Below are positions 44,515-56,339 of a DNA stretch of 64,000 nucleotides, piece by piece (position 1 is the first letter of the stretch; each line of letters begins with the position of its first letter). The translations under genes and the position numbers were made by a program. The stretch lies in NCBI GenBank assembly GCA_023053575.1, contig JAKZAP010000018.1:11663922-11727921 (forward strand), written 5' to 3'. The notes beneath the pieces are model-generated. The model was not told the DNA's origin and did not search any database. It saw only the letters and a program-made list of their open reading frames with translations. Source of the stretch: Branchinecta lynchi (lineage: Eukaryota; Arthropoda; Branchiopoda; Anostraca; Branchinectidae).

Positions 44515-44759
44515 CTCAAGTGAGTCACACTCTTCGGCATAAAAGCGCAGTGAGTCCATTATTTCATCCCCCAACTCGGTTTTATTCCACTCTGCTATTC
44601 CACATCCATGGATATCAAATGGATTCGTTTCATTTTCAAACTCATATTCTTTCGTTGTTAGAACGGATCGAGGGTGAAAGTGGGGGCGGAGATAATCGGT
44701 CCACACTGTGACGAAGTTGTCCAGATCAAATGTGGTGGGTTGTTCCGAAGCCGTATCAG
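44515..44759 (-). CDS. MSTO1: misato, exon 3
   Basis: Minus-strand exon between acceptor ACTTTGTAG and donor GTAAGA. Its first two bases complete the codon started by exon 2 (serine) and it ends on a whole codon. It encodes TTFDLDNFVTVWTDYLRPHF, then HPRSVLTTKEYEF, a polar insert, and RFYAEECDSLE. The V-W-[ST]-D-[YF]-L-x(3)-[FL]-HPRS pattern and the [FY]xEECDxLxGF block split across the exon 3/exon 4 junction are characteristic of misato. Confidence 0.95.
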
Positions 44760-45060
44760 CTACAAAGTAAAAATATAAGTAAGAAATAAAAGTAGTACGC
44801 CTTGTAACAGTTACGCTGTGTTGCGTTCAATGCCCTGTGCCTTATCACAGGCGCAACGATGCCGCGTCTCAGACAGACAAAAAAATACATTTGCAAACCA
44901 GATGAAGCGTCTTCATTACCGTCTTTCGGAGTTCTTGGGTAGCGGACAGCTCTCCCTTTCCACGATTCTTTTTTCTTTTAAAAAGCTATCGTTTTCCTAC
45001 CGTTTACGGCTCACGGGATCTCAGAACCCGCTGCCAAACTAGTTACTATGAAACTCACAG

Positions 45061-46481
45061 AACAAGACCAAAGGTTTCGATGGGATACCATGGGATTTAA
45101 TATTTGATCTAGACGTCTAGACGGCGTCGTATTTGATCTTAAGTCTTTGCTTAAAGGACACCTGAACAATGAAACTATACTTGAACACACCATGGAGAAT
45201 GCATTTACAGACATTGACACGGAGAGCATTTTTCTCCTGAGCGTGACGTTTTCAAAATAGGGATGTTCGTTTCTGGAGGTTTGCACATGCAGACTCCAAG
45301 ACAAAAAGCGCAATTCATTCAAATCTTGTACAGGGCTGGTCGAATGGTATTGGAATTTCTTCTAGATATACCTTTGGGCTTAACCGGTTAACAAATATTC
45401 CAGAAGAAGGGTTGATTGGAGACATTTCTTCATTTCTAAAATTGTTCGGTACTGAAATAAGGACAGAAGCAAAATGGAGCAAAATTCATAGCTTGGAAAC
45501 ACTATTTCGTATTTGGATTGGGTTTTCTGCAGGCAATGTTAACGGAAGTCATACAGATGGGGATGATACTTGGTAATCTTCATTCAGGTGTCCTTTAAAC
45601 AATTTTACTATTAACATTTAGAAACAGATTAAGGCCAATGGTAATCATCTGAGAAGATCAAGTTCAGATATGGATTCAGCATGTGGGTTTACCCTATAGC
45701 CTATGTCGTATCTAATTTGACGCAATTGATCAAAACTTTCATCCTGTTTAAGATCCATCCAGAGCAAAAAACTAATCCTCAAAAACAAATTCAGCATGTT
45801 TCCTTACCCCTACATCGAACCTCTAATCAACTTCATATACAACTTTTTCTTTTAAAAAATGTTCCGGTTTCAGCCGGATTCCGAGCTAACTATACGTCTG
45901 GTGAGAGGATGATTGTCATACACGTATTCAGCATAGCATGTCTTCTTACCCGCAAACAGAACATCTTATCAAATATAAATAAAACTTTTACTTTTAACAA
46001 ATTTTCTGGTTTTGGCCAGATTTCGGCCGAGCTAATTGTTCGCGAGGAAATAATTTTCATATTTGGATTCAGCACGTCTCCTTACTCCTAAATCGAACCT
46101 CTAGTCAGCTTCAAACTAAACTTTTACTTTTCACAGATTTTCCGGTTTTTGCCGGATTCCGGGTGAAATACTAATTGTCCGGCGAGATAATAATTTTCCT
46201 ATTCGGATTCAGCATGTCTCCTTACCCCTAAATCTACTATTTCATTAGCTTTTAAAAAATATGCTTTGTTCCCTTAGTTTCAAACCCCTCCCCCACCCCT
46301 AGATATAGGGCTACATAACCCATCTTCGAACTTGATCTGTACTTAGACTCAAAGAGTCCTAACGCAAAGTTTGATCAAAATATCTCAACCCCTTCGAGAG
46401 TTATCGTGCTAACAGACGGACAGACGTACAACTTTTACGAAGTCACAGGTATCCCTCCACTTACGTTTTGGGATCCCAAAA
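45061..46481 (+). mobile_element. S-family element, copy S7, carrying an A-family insertion
   Basis: Starts AACAAGACCAAAGGTTTCGA and ends CCACTTACGTTTTGGGATCC + CAAAAA. About 90 bp in, an A-family MITE (45151-45598) interrupts it. Afterwards the S sequence resumes at ACAATTTTACTATTAACATT, then runs through diverged 137-bp units and the sub-terminal block. Confidence 0.8.
45151..45598. mobile_element. A-family TTAA-ended MITE, copy A2 (uninterrupted)
   Basis: 448 bp with inverted termini TTAAAGGACACCTGAACAAT and TTCATTCAGGTGTCCTTTAA. Its middle reads straight through GACTCCAAGACAAAAAGCGC, the point where copy A1 holds an S element. It is the only complete copy in the window. Confidence 0.88.
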
Positions 46482-46718
46482 AGCTAAATTCCATTTTACT
46501 TAAGCACTGCCTCTTACTGTGAAAGTATACAACTTGTTATAAGTGACCTGGAACAAATTCATCAGTAAACGCTGCCTTATGATTGGTTCAACCGACTGAT
46601 AGCTAGAGTGTGCAAGATAAGCAAAACGGCAAAACACAAAACCATCAAAACGAACCAAGAAATTTTTTTCTGAATTCTTAACTGGAAATATTCTCGCAAA
46701 AAAAATTGATAAACTCAC

Positions 46719-46962
46719 AAGTGCAAACATCCTTTTCTGAATCATCTACTGATGGCTTGCCCAGGTAACGAGACTCTGCTTCTTCAAGGTCTGACAGAAA
46801 TCGATTTTTCTGTATTTTCTCTTGCTTGTGAACTTCAATGCTACCACTCCAGGTTACATCTGATTTAGAGGGGTTGGAGTAAAGGGTTCCTCGCTGGGAC
46901 AGGGATCCCAAACCTCCCTTTAGGTCTACACTCACAAGGCGTGGTGTATATGTGGTCTCCCT
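46719..46962 (-). CDS. MSTO1: misato, exon 2
   Basis: Minus-strand exon from acceptor ATCTTTTCAG to donor GTGAGT, phase 0 in, one base left over for exon 3. It encodes RETTYTPRLVSVDLKGGLGS, continuing LSQRGTLYSNPSK and KNRFLSDLEEAESRYLGKP. Y-[TS]-PR-L-[IV]-x(2)-DLKG-x-L-x-x-L is the family's second signature block. The exon continues the conserved start-of-protein region from exon 1, and the acidic and Asp/Ser-rich end is variable in the family. Confidence 0.95.
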
Positions 46963-47059
46963 CTGAAAAGATAAAATTAAAATAGCCTAGAGTCCAGTAG
47001 GCTATGGGTACTTAGTGCGAATTTGTCTGTCTTTATAACGTTATTCTTCATATTTTTCA

Positions 47060-47452
47060 TTACCGCAGGAGCAAAGAGATAAACTAGAAAGAATGCAGAA
47101 GCGGGCTCTTCTTATTATTCATAGTGGACCGAAGCTTCCCTACTCAGATCTTTTAAAACACTTTAACCTAAAAACACTGCAGGAGCGCAGAAAAGAGCTA
47201 AGCACTGACTTCGGTTCAGCCATGGTCTCGCATCCTCTCCACTCCCAAGTCCTCTCTCCCCCCTATCAAAATGTTAGAACTCGACCAGAACGAGTGGTAA
47301 GTTCTAAGGTTCCCAAGCTCTGTCCCGTACCTACAAAACACAGATATGCAAAAAGTTTTATTCCCGAGCTCGTGAAATATTTTAACGAAGCGTAATTTTT
47401 AAGCGCACTGACATTATTACAATAAACTTTCTATCTATCTATCTATCTAATC
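47060..47452 (+). mobile_element. non-LTR retrotransposon C-terminus and 3' end, (CTAT)n tail
   Basis: The frame ending at 47395 reads RMQKRALLIIHSGPKLPYSD, then LKHFNLKTLQERRKEL and KSFIPELVKYFNEA with a stop. This is the typical C-terminal segment after the reverse transcriptase of jockey/CR1-like elements (Q-x-RA-x-(R/L)-II...TL..RR...SFIP). A 3' untranslated stretch and (CTAT)n tail (47432-47450) follow. The 5' truncation is near 47060. Confidence 0.8.
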
Positions 47453-47513
47453 CCAGTAGCAACTACTGAAGTTAACTTTAATCCTTACTCGGAAAAAATT
47501 TTGTACAGTGTAA
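47453..47513. repeat. half of an M-family MITE
   Basis: Reads AATCCCAGTAGCAACTACTG through CTTACTCGG to TTGTACAGTGTAA, matching one arm of the M element at 22662-22814. Confidence 0.5.
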
Positions 47514-47738
47514 GTGCGCGAACAATTCATTCATTCATAAGCCCATTTCCCAGGAAAAAGTTGTGGAAATCAATCCGGTATAAAACTGCTTTTACTTCCA
47601 GTTGCAAGCTACATGGATGAAGACTCATGATCTGCTTCTTGCCTGGCTGATTTTATTTGCATTTGTCTGTCGTTCAATCTGCATCGTTCTTCTGGTTTTT
47701 AGTTACATGTCATTTTATGGTTTGTTGGTTCCGCATCG

Positions 47739-48128
47739 TTTTTGGGATCCCAAAACGTAAGTGGAGGGATACCTATGACATCGCAAAAAGTTATCCGTCT
47801 GTCCGTCTGTCCGTCCGTCTTGTCAGCACGATAACTCTCGAAGGGAATGAGATATTTTGATGAAACTTGGTGTGAGGACTCTTCGAGTCAAGGGAAAGGT
47901 CGAGTTCGTAGATGGGCCCGACAGCTGCATATTTAGGGGAGGGGAAGGGATTTCCAATTAAGGGGCGAAACAAAAATGTTTGAAAGGCTAATGAGATAGT
48001 TGATTACGGAGTAAGACGACATGCTGAACACGAATATGAAAACCATTTTCTCGCCGGAATCCGGCTAAAACCGGAAAGTTTGTTAAAAGTAAAAGTTTTA
48101 TCTGAAGTTGATTAGATATCCGATTTAG
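47739..48128 (-). mobile_element. S-family element, copy S8 (truncated)
   Basis: Starts at the S palindrome TTTTTGGGATCCCAAAACGT, passes the repeated GTCCGTCTGTCC block and GATGAAACTTGGTGTGAGGA, then one 137-bp unit. It breaks off in TCCGATTTAGGG. The far S terminus is absent. Confidence 0.65.
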
Positions 48129-48439
48129 GGTGCACTGGTGCACTCCTGAGTCCAGAGTGAGTTAGGTAGCCTTAATCGGCACCCAAATATAACCATCATC
48201 GCCAAAGTAAGTTATCCATCCGGATTGTAGCCTACAAGCTTATTACTTGCAAGTGCAACTTAAGACAAGCACAACTTTTTGAAACTTTTATTCTCCAGAG
48301 GTGAGATATCAACAGCTTGAAGTTTCCGCCCACTGCTCAGACACCCAAAATGCCTAATACCAATACCAATACCAGTACACTACCGGAGTAATAAGAAATT
48401 TGCAATCAGAATTTACTGCTTTCTCAATGTCAACACTAA

Positions 48440-48830
48440 CTTAATAGAGTCTTACGAGATTGTTATCAACCTTTTGGAGCACGGCACACCAGTTGACATA
48501 GCCCTCCTTGACCAGGCAAAAGCATTTGGCAAAGTCAGTCACCGAAGATTGCGCATCAAGGTCAACGCCTGCTCTATTCATTGGGTGCAGAACTTCCTGA
48601 CTGGACACAAGCAAAGAGTCCGAGACTTCGGGACAGCAGGTGAGGAGGTCCTGCCATCAGAAGTCACGATACTCAGTGGAGTCCCGCAAGGACAGTGCTA
48701 GGACCAACCCCCTTCAGTATATACATCAACAATGCCGGTCAGCTACTGAACAACCAGTTGCCACAATACACAGATGACTCAAAGCTAATTGTCAATGCTA
48801 CCAATGCTACTTTAAAGTACCCTATCTGCT
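48440..48830 (+). mobile_element. decayed reverse transcriptase fragment (CR1/jockey-like)
   Basis: One frame gives VDIALLDQAKAFGKVSHRRL, then FLTGHKQRVRDFGTAG and ILSGVPQGQC before a stop. A shifted frame then gives YINNAGQLLN and QYTDDSKL, where the catalytic YADD is changed to YTDD. The order matches reverse-transcriptase domains. It is a dead fragment in misato intron 1. Confidence 0.75.
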
Positions 48831-49835
48831 GAGGGCGAACCAAGTTGAAGTTCAAAATCTATGCTTGGGGACGTTTATTTTTGCCACTGGGACTTTTCGA
48901 TTGGAGACCTTTTGCAGGCAATTCGGTCTTGCCTCCTACAGGTGTCTCTAAGACATACAATTTCGGTTCTGGACTAATTTAGAGACACACTAGACGAATA
49001 AAAAAATGGATTAGCGATCGAATGACAATAACGTTCCCACTCTTCCGCAAACTGTACTTAAACTCGGTTTCCCATTTCCAATCAAACACAATCGGGACCA
49101 CAGACCATGTACACCTTGCAACAGGAGTGATTAACCCTCGGATATTCCACCCTGCCAATGGTGAGAAACATTTCGCACCCTTGAGAACTTAGTTTATCTC
49201 GGAGATGCACTAACACATCGAATTCCAATAACACTAACCACATACTGAAATAACGTCAAACATAAGCAATCGACTTATAAAACCAGAAGAAGACATTTCT
49301 TTGTGTTTTGCTGACGTCCTTTGGTTCCACAAGTCCTGTTAAATTTTTCTGGAGTGGTATTAGCTGCATTTTTGGATTGAAGTTTTGTTTGGTGATAGCT
49401 TAGCCGGTTGCTTAACTTCCCTTTTCGCCGCTGAAGTTCCCCATTTGCTTAATTAGTTCTTTTATGACTCTGGTGATCCTTGCCCCATCGCCGCTTCACC
49501 AACGTTTCAGGCAAACTTCAAACTTGCTAGGTCACCGAGTTCGATTGTCGGAGTCTGAAGGGCAAAGAAACTGTGTATAGCTGCAAAAAACGGTATTTAA
49601 AAAGAGAGTCCCTTGAATTTGAAGGTAACTTCAAAATTTGATAAAAAATGCAACTTGTAAATATTACTGCTGGGTAGCTCTCTCATCTCCAGCTCATCTC
49701 TGCTAATGGTACATCTCTGCTACGGATACTGTAGTGTCATGAGTCTCTAAACCCATTTGGTAAGACATTAACAACTTTTTATGGGTCATCACCACTGCAT
49801 CAGGAATAACATGAAGAGAATAGAAAATCTCTCAC
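48831..49835. other. misato intron 1: no gene recognised
   Basis: Unassigned intronic sequence immediately downstream of the exon 1 donor. No known family member of the window was seen. Confidence 0.45.
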
Positions 49836-50000
49836 CTGCAATGTTTGACCTTCTCGGAAAAGGATATCATGATTTATGTTTGCCACTCCAACTGCATCCA
49901 GTTGTGAAGCATATGTGAAGTTACTTTCTTGAATGTTCCAAAAGTGAGATCCAATAAAATTTGCATACTGACCAAGCTGTAAAGTAATGATTTGTGACAT
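49836..50000 (-). CDS. MSTO1: misato (MSTO1/DML1), exon 1 with start codon; gene spans 50000-33925
   Basis: First of six minus-strand exons (50000-49836, 46962-46719, 44759-44515, 41332-40743, 39580-39363, 34130-33925) that splice without a phase conflict to 1668 nt, i.e. 555 residues plus stop, close to the roughly 570 residues of the human protein. The ATG has an in-frame TAG four codons upstream, so this is the start. It encodes MSQIITLQLGQYANFIGSHF, then WNIQE and a conserved LFREGQTLQ; the LQLG-x-(Y/F)-(A/S)-NF-(I/V)-G-(S/T)-H-(F/W)-WN signature is the tubulin-like N-terminus of misato. Family members act at the mitochondrial outer membrane in mitochondrial distribution and fusion (DML1 in yeast, MSTO1 in humans); Drosophila misato is also needed for spindle function. 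Nothing in the gene looks broken. Confidence 0.97.
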
Positions 50001-50299
50001 ACTGAGCGTCTATAAATTTAACAAGCAAAGCCACTGATCTTGTCAGTTGGAACCAATAAAGATTATTTCACAATCAAGGGGACATAAGTTCATTTGAAAC
50101 AGCCTTTATATGCGTGAAAATAAACTGCACATTACAGGTGTACTACCAAAGCTTATTACACGTTTACATGAACTTTCGAATTTCGCGAAATACTGCGAGC
50201 TGTGTTGTCAGATACTTGAAACAAGGACGCGCAGCAAGAGAAGCAAAAATGCACCTTTGGCGCAGTTTTGCTATTTTCTTTTTGTTGTTTTGTTGTCAT

Positions 50300-50591
50300 G
50301 TTGTCGACCAGACGGTACAAAAATAGGTGGCGGAAAGCGCTGCAAATGCTGCAATTCTTCTTAAAATTAGTAGATTTTTCAGAAAATAGTAGAATTTTCA
50401 AATTATTAAAACGAAAAGTGGTGTTAGGTAAGTTCCAAGTTACCAGTTAGGCCTTTTTCTGTAAAACCAGTCAGTTCTTAATCTTGAAAACAATCGTTTG
50501 TTTTGAAAACAGCCTGTAAAAATGACCAAGCAGTCGAAAAATACCCCCCCCCCCTTCTTCCCATACATTTTTGGATAGTAATGCCTCTGGT
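50300..50591. mobile_element. H-family MITE, copy H6 (one end lost)
   Basis: The right end TAGTAATGCCTCTG is intact and preceded by a C-run and repeated AAAACAGTC/AAACAATCG-like phrases. The left end has decayed around GACCAGACGGTACAAAAATA. Confidence 0.6.
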
Positions 50592-51077
50592 TCTGTGATG
50601 TGCCAGACAAGAGAAAAGCTAATCAGCTTATGTGAGAAAAAATAGTAAGGATGATGAAAAAAATGATTTTATTTTTCAAGGCGATAAAAACAAACGATTT
50701 TTCACACAAATTTAATAATCGTCCATATTCCCTTTGGCCGTTCCTATTCCTTTGTGTGACCTTCTGTTAGTGTACTCTGCTACCAAAAGTTTTACGCACA
50801 AGTTTTAGAACGACAAATAGTTCCCCCGGAATCCAGCTGTTGTATACCCAGTTTAAAGTCTTTTACCCCTAGTTTGACCTGACCCGACCTCAGTTAATTA
50901 CCAAGTTTCGTAATACACATGCATGGGATTATAAGATAATAATTAAGATTCGAGGTATAAATACCTAGGTATGCGATAGAGTAAGGCAGTCACATTTCAG
51001 TTGCCTTTCAGTCACCTTTGAGTGAGTTTGGAGCTAGTGTTGTCATGAAATAAATGAACCTTTGTCATACGATATTA
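50592..51077. other. no gene recognised (region 5' of misato)
   Basis: Upstream flank of misato on the minus strand, starting beyond the H6 MITE. Short S-like phrase CCCCGGAATCCAGC near 50826. No promoter element is convincing. Confidence 0.35.
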
Positions 51078-51390
51078 TATGACACCGGCCAACCCGGAAA
51101 ATTTGTTAAAATAAAAGTTTTATCCGAAGTTGATTGGAGGATTGACATAAGGGTAAAGGGACATGCTGATTTCGTTTTGAGCTTTATTTTCTTGTCGCAC
51201 AATTAGTTCGTCCGGAATCCGGCCGAAAGTGGAAATTTGGTAAAAATAAAAGTGCATTCATAAGTTGGTTCGAGGTTCGCAACGGGTGTAAGAGAACGCG
51301 ATAGATCCATTTCTGAACTTTATTTACTTGTCAGACAAGTAGCCCTGCTGAAATTCACCAAACCCGGAAATTGGGTAGACCTGAGAAGTT
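51078..51390 (-). repeat. S-family array units without ends (S9)
   Basis: Two to three diverged 137-bp units in minus orientation (CCGGAATCCGGCCGAAAGTG, AGTTGATTGGAGG, GACATGCTGATTTCG). Neither terminus is present. Confidence 0.6.
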
Positions 51391-51404
51391 AAATTTTTAT
51401 GTCG

Positions 51405-53984
51405 ACCACTACAACTATGTTGCAAGAGCAACACTTTGGTTTTGTCCTCGTTTTTTTTTTTTTTTTCCTATGCCGCCGATTTCATTTTATTCCTGGTAAC
51501 TGGTAAGGGTCTAACCTACGCGGTTTTTACGGAAAGTGGGGACCTTAGGCCTGATTGAAGAATATCACATTACATTTTGGAAAGTTCCGTAGAACTCTTG
51601 CCTAGGGCAAATAAGGATAGTTTTTGCTTGTCCTCGAGCCAGAGCCTACGGTGTGCGAAGTGAAGTGGAGTTATATAGCCCATGTCAGAGAGGACTATCT
51701 GAAGTTGTGTAGCGAACCTTTCGTTTCATCAAACCATGTTTCTGCTTTCGAGTGGAAAGCTCCGTTCTAGCACCCAAGCAGGCAGGCACCAGTTTCAAAT
51801 TCAAGATGGACTAAGATCTATAAGTGTTAAATATATGCGGCAGTTACCCGACCCCACAGCCAACATATCTTCTCTGAGTGGTAAATAAGAAAATCTCCAG
51901 AAACAAAAAAGTGGCTTTTCCCACGGGTCCGACAGTGCTACCATCTATTGTTTCTATCCATGTCTGTACGCGATTTCAGCTGAGTTTATCATTCATTTTT
52001 TTGCACTTGGGCTTGCGGTAGAGAAATGGTATCAGGTGTGCCTCTTAAACTTTGTTCTGTGCAATGAGTTCTCTCATTGCTAAAGAAACTAAAGCTAATC
52101 CTTTGCTCCTTTCTAAGCGGTGACGTTAGAAAGTTGGCCTACGGCAAAAAAGTAAACTTTTGAACTAAGAGAGGTAGAATTTTTTTCTCGACGGTAATCG
52201 ATAGCCGTTGATGAGCTGATCAAAGTATATGTCATCCGTTTTTTAGTACACAAATTCCTTCATGAGATACACCAGTTTGAAAATTTCAAAGGGTTGACAA
52301 CTTCAGGGGAGTTGTTAGTCCCCTTTTACTTAGTCATCTTAGTTTTAGTTAGTCATCTTTTACTAGTTGGTGTACCTGCAATTTGTTTCCGGTGTATTCG
52401 ATGGTAAGAACAATTTAGTTCCCAATGGTAAGATATGCAAGGGACTTGTAAGTAATATCGCCTGTTATGCTACAATCATCTTCAGCGATGAGGGGTTTGC
52501 AACTTTTGCTAGCTGGTCTACCCATTATTTGTTTTCGGTGAACTTGATGTCTATCACGGGAGAAGGACTTGTAAGTAGGAATCGGTTCACGAGGGGCTAG
52601 AAGTTTTTGCAAATGGGTGCACATTGTATTTCTATAAACTTGACGGTAAGAAAGTTTGTGTCGATGCTCTATCGCTGTAACCTAGGATTAACTGTTTACG
52701 CAACGGATACAAACGAAACTGTAAAACAATGAGGTAGATTTCATAATAATTAATAGTGTCATCTATGGTATTTTAATCCTGAAAAGTTACGGATAGCTTT
52801 ATAATACCAACTAGATTATACAAGATATTGTTCCAAGTTTTTATCCGTCAAGATGTCTACGATTGAGCATTATAAAGTCAACTGACTGGAAAGTCAATTT
52901 AGTCTCTTCTTCCGATATTATTTTGTTAATGTGTTTACAACGCTGAAGAATAGCTTTTGATCATGTGATTTTTTTTTAGAACCAAACATCTCGGTTTCAA
53001 AGCTTCGATAAGTTGACAACTTCAGCATTAACCGAAAACGAAGAAATAAAACCAGTTTGAAAGTATCAAGGGGTTGACAACTTCCGCAGTAAGGTACACA
53101 GTGAAGCCAAAAATAGGCGATACCAGTTGTGAGACATGTAGGGGACTTGTCTGCAACGGTCAACTGTTAGCTCATAATCATCTTCGGCAATGAGGGTTTT
53201 GCAGCTTTTGCTAGTTGGTGTACCTGTTATTTGTTTCTGGTGTATTCGATGGTAAGAACAGTTTGGTTCCCAATAAATGCAAGGGACTTGTAAGTCAGAA
53301 TCGGCTGTTCTGCTACAATCATCGTCAGGGATGAGGGTTTTGCAACTTGTGCTAGCTGGTGTAGCCTACCCATTATTTTTATCCGGTGAACTTGATGTAT
53401 ATCACGGGAGAGGGACTTTTAAGTAAGAATCGGTTCATGAGGGGCTAGAGCTTTTGAAAATTGGTGCACATGTATTCGATTTCTATAAATCTGACGGTAA
53501 GAAAGTTTGTATCGATGGTCTATCGCTGTAACCTAGGATTGACTGTTTACGCAAAGGGTACAAACAATAATGTAAAACCATGAGGTAGTTTCGAAATAAT
53601 TAATAGTGTCATCTATGGTATTTTAATTCGGAAAAGTTACGGGTAGCTTTATAATACCAACTAGATTATATAAGATAGTGTTCCAAGTTTTCATCCGTCA
53701 CGATGTCTAGGATTGAAAAGGATGAAGTTCAACTGATTGCAAAGTCAATTTAATCCATTTTTCCGGCATTCTTTTGTTTTACAACGCTGAACAATAGCTT
53801 TTGATCATGGAATGATTCTTTTTAGAACATACCGTTTTAAAGGTTCGATAAGTTGGCAACTTCAGCATTTAACCGACAGCGAAGAAACAAAACCAAAGTG
53901 TTGCTCTCGCAACACTTTAGTCGGCGAAGCCGGACAAAGATTGCCGCAACACTTCACGTTGCCCAGGCAACGTAGTTCTAGTTA
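51405..53984. mobile_element. 2.6-kb inverted-repeat element with an internal 848-bp duplication
   Basis: Left end ACTACAACTATGTTGC, then AGAGCAACACTTTGGTTTTG. The right end, read inverted, is ACTAGAACTACGTTGC, a roughly 65-bp insert of short hairpins (GTCGGCGAAGCCGGAC; GTTGCCCAGGCAAC), then AGAGCAACACTTTGGTTTTG. Inside, about 670 bp are duplicated with a period of 848 bp (compare CTAGTTGGTGTACCTG at 52363 and 53211). Smaller sub-repeats (ATCATCTTC...GATGAGGG...TTTTGC) occur three times. No open frame longer than about 80 codons and no transposase motif are seen. It is probably non-autonomous; the superfamily is unknown. Confidence 0.7.
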
Positions 53985-54117
53985 TTTATTGCAAAGTCGG
54001 TATGTCTCTACGAACACAGAGGAGGTTATTTAAACTGTTATAGCGTCAGATTGCAGGCCGAGAGGTTCTCGTTTCGCCTCTCGACGTCACCAGCTCTTTT
54101 GCTAACATCTGTTTTTG

Positions 54118-56285
54118 TGGCACTTGCCCTTCGACCAAGTGCCATATAGCGATTGTAATTTCTGTCTGTCAGTCGGTCTGTCGGTCCCGGTTTTACTAGT
54201 TCGGGCAATTCCAGATAAGCTAGGACGATTAAACTTGGCACGGATATCAGGGACTGGACCAGATTAAACTAGAAATAGTCGCTTGCCTGATCTGACCATC
54301 TGGGGGGGGGGGGGGAGTGGAGGGAAGGGGAATCCGGAAAAGATAGGAAAAATGAGATATTTTTAGCTTACGAACGAGTGATCGGATCTTAATGAAACTT
54401 GACATATGGAAGGACCTCGTATCTGAGACGCTCCATTTTAAATCCAGACCGGATCCGGTGACATCGGGGTGAGTTGGAGGGGGAAACCGGAAATCTTGGA
54501 AAACACTTAGAGTGGAGAGATCCGGATGAAACTTGGTGGAAAGAAGTCCTAGATACGTGACTGATATAACCGGAACAGATCCGCTAACTTTGGGGGAGTT
54601 TGGGGGGGGGGGGGAGAAGTCCGAATTTCTAGTGATCCCGCGAGTTCGGTGCTTCCTGATGTGCTGGGACGATGAAAAATGACAGGCATGTCTGGGACCC
54701 GACCAGATTAAATACGAAATAGTTACTTCCCCGATCCGACCATCTGGGGGGGGGGGGAGTGAAGGGAGGGGGAAGCCAAAATTTCAGGTATTTTTAACTT
54801 GCGAACCATTGATCAGATCTTGATGAAAGTTGATATTAAGGATGACCTTATGTCTCAGACGTCCCACTTTAAACCCGGACCGGATCCGATGACACTGGGA
54901 GTAGCTGGAGGAGGGAACCGGAATTCTTGAAAAACGCTCAGAATGGAGGGATCGGGATGAAACTTAGTGGGAAGAACAAGCACAAGTCCTAGATACGTCA
55001 TTGACATAACCGGACCGGATCCGGGCACTTTGGGGAGTAGGGGGGGGGGGGTCTAGCGATCCCGCGAGTTCGGCATACTTCCTGATGTGCTAGGGCGATG
55101 AAACTTGGCAGGTACGTCAGGGATCTGAACAGATTGACTTGAGAACAGCCGTTTCCTTGATCCGGCTATCGTAGGGGGAGTGGATGGATGTGGAGTCCGG
55201 AATCTAGTTGTGTGCATAACTCTTGAACCGTTGATCGGATTTGAATGAAACTTGTCTGGTGGAAAGAGCTATCGCCTCGGATGTTCAGTGTCAAGTCCGG
55301 GTCGGGTCCGATACTTGTGGGTGATTGGGGGGGGGGAGAACTCCAGAAACGCTTAAAGCAAAGAGATTGGGAAGGAACTTAATGGAGAGAACAAGCAGTA
55401 GACCTAGATAGGAAATTGACGGAGCTAATGGTTTTGGGGCTCCGTGGGGGGAGTTGGAGGGGGTTTCCTGGAATTCCGGTAGTCGCGAGTTAGAATAGTT
55501 CCAGATTTACTAAGACAACGAAACTTTGTCGACATATTAGCGACCCGACTTAATTGACTAAAGAACCTGACACAACATATCCCCGGAAACTTCCGTTCCT
55601 AGATCCGAGTATTTTTGGAGGAGCAAGGGAAGAGAAATATGGAAATTGACTTCCATAAATTGCGAACGAGTGGTCTGATTAGAGTGAAACTTAATATGTG
55701 ATAAGTTCGAACGCATGTAAAACCTGCGTTCGAACTATATGCGACCACGGTTGGGGAATTGGGGGGGGGGACTTTTGACATGCACAAAAACCACACGGAT
55801 GGACCGAATGAGATGCAAGTTCGAAAGTGCCGAGTTATGCGGCATAGATTTGTTATTTGGTGTCCGGGCCGGATTCGGCCAAGGTATGGGGGGGGGGGGG
55901 TGCTGGAAACTTGCAGATATGCTATGCTCCAGTTCCAGTAAAACTTGATGGAAAGGAAGAGGGAATTAAGAGATACGGCGTTTGTGTTTTCAAGTCCTGT
56001 TCGGCCACAGTGGGGGGAGTTGGAGGGAGATTGCCGGAAACTTTGAGGCTCGCTTAGGGGTCAAACGATTACATCAGTTTAAAAGAAACATGGAAGAAAC
56101 CTAGATGACACATTTTGGGCCAGAACCGGATCCGACAACGTTGGTGGGGGGCGGTACCGGAATTTTCCAAAAATGCTCAGATTCGAGTGAACCTTGATAG
56201 ATGGTATAAAAGAAGATTTAGCTCTTGTTATACCGACATACTGTTATTTACCGATCACTTTTCTGTCGGTCTGTCGGTGACCGAC
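54118..56285 (-). mobile_element. R-family tandem-array element, longest copy R4
   Basis: Minus orientation. It starts at the hairpin TGGCACTTGCCC...AAGTGCCATA and ends near 56230 with AGCTCTTGTTATA, the reverse of the family start, followed by a second R-end fragment to 56285. GATGAAACTTGG-like boxes recur at about 54226, 54389, 54528, 54670, 54820, 54957, 55097, 55238 and 55374. That is about 140 bp apart, with the best-matching units three steps apart, a higher-order period of about 430 bp. Most periods hold a G-run of 8-13 bases beside GGAG(T)TGGAGGG. No coding function is evident. Confidence 0.8.
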
Positions 56286-56339
56286 GGAAAATATGGTTGT
56301 CAAAGTATTTGGCTACGATAATCAAATTAACGGGAGACG

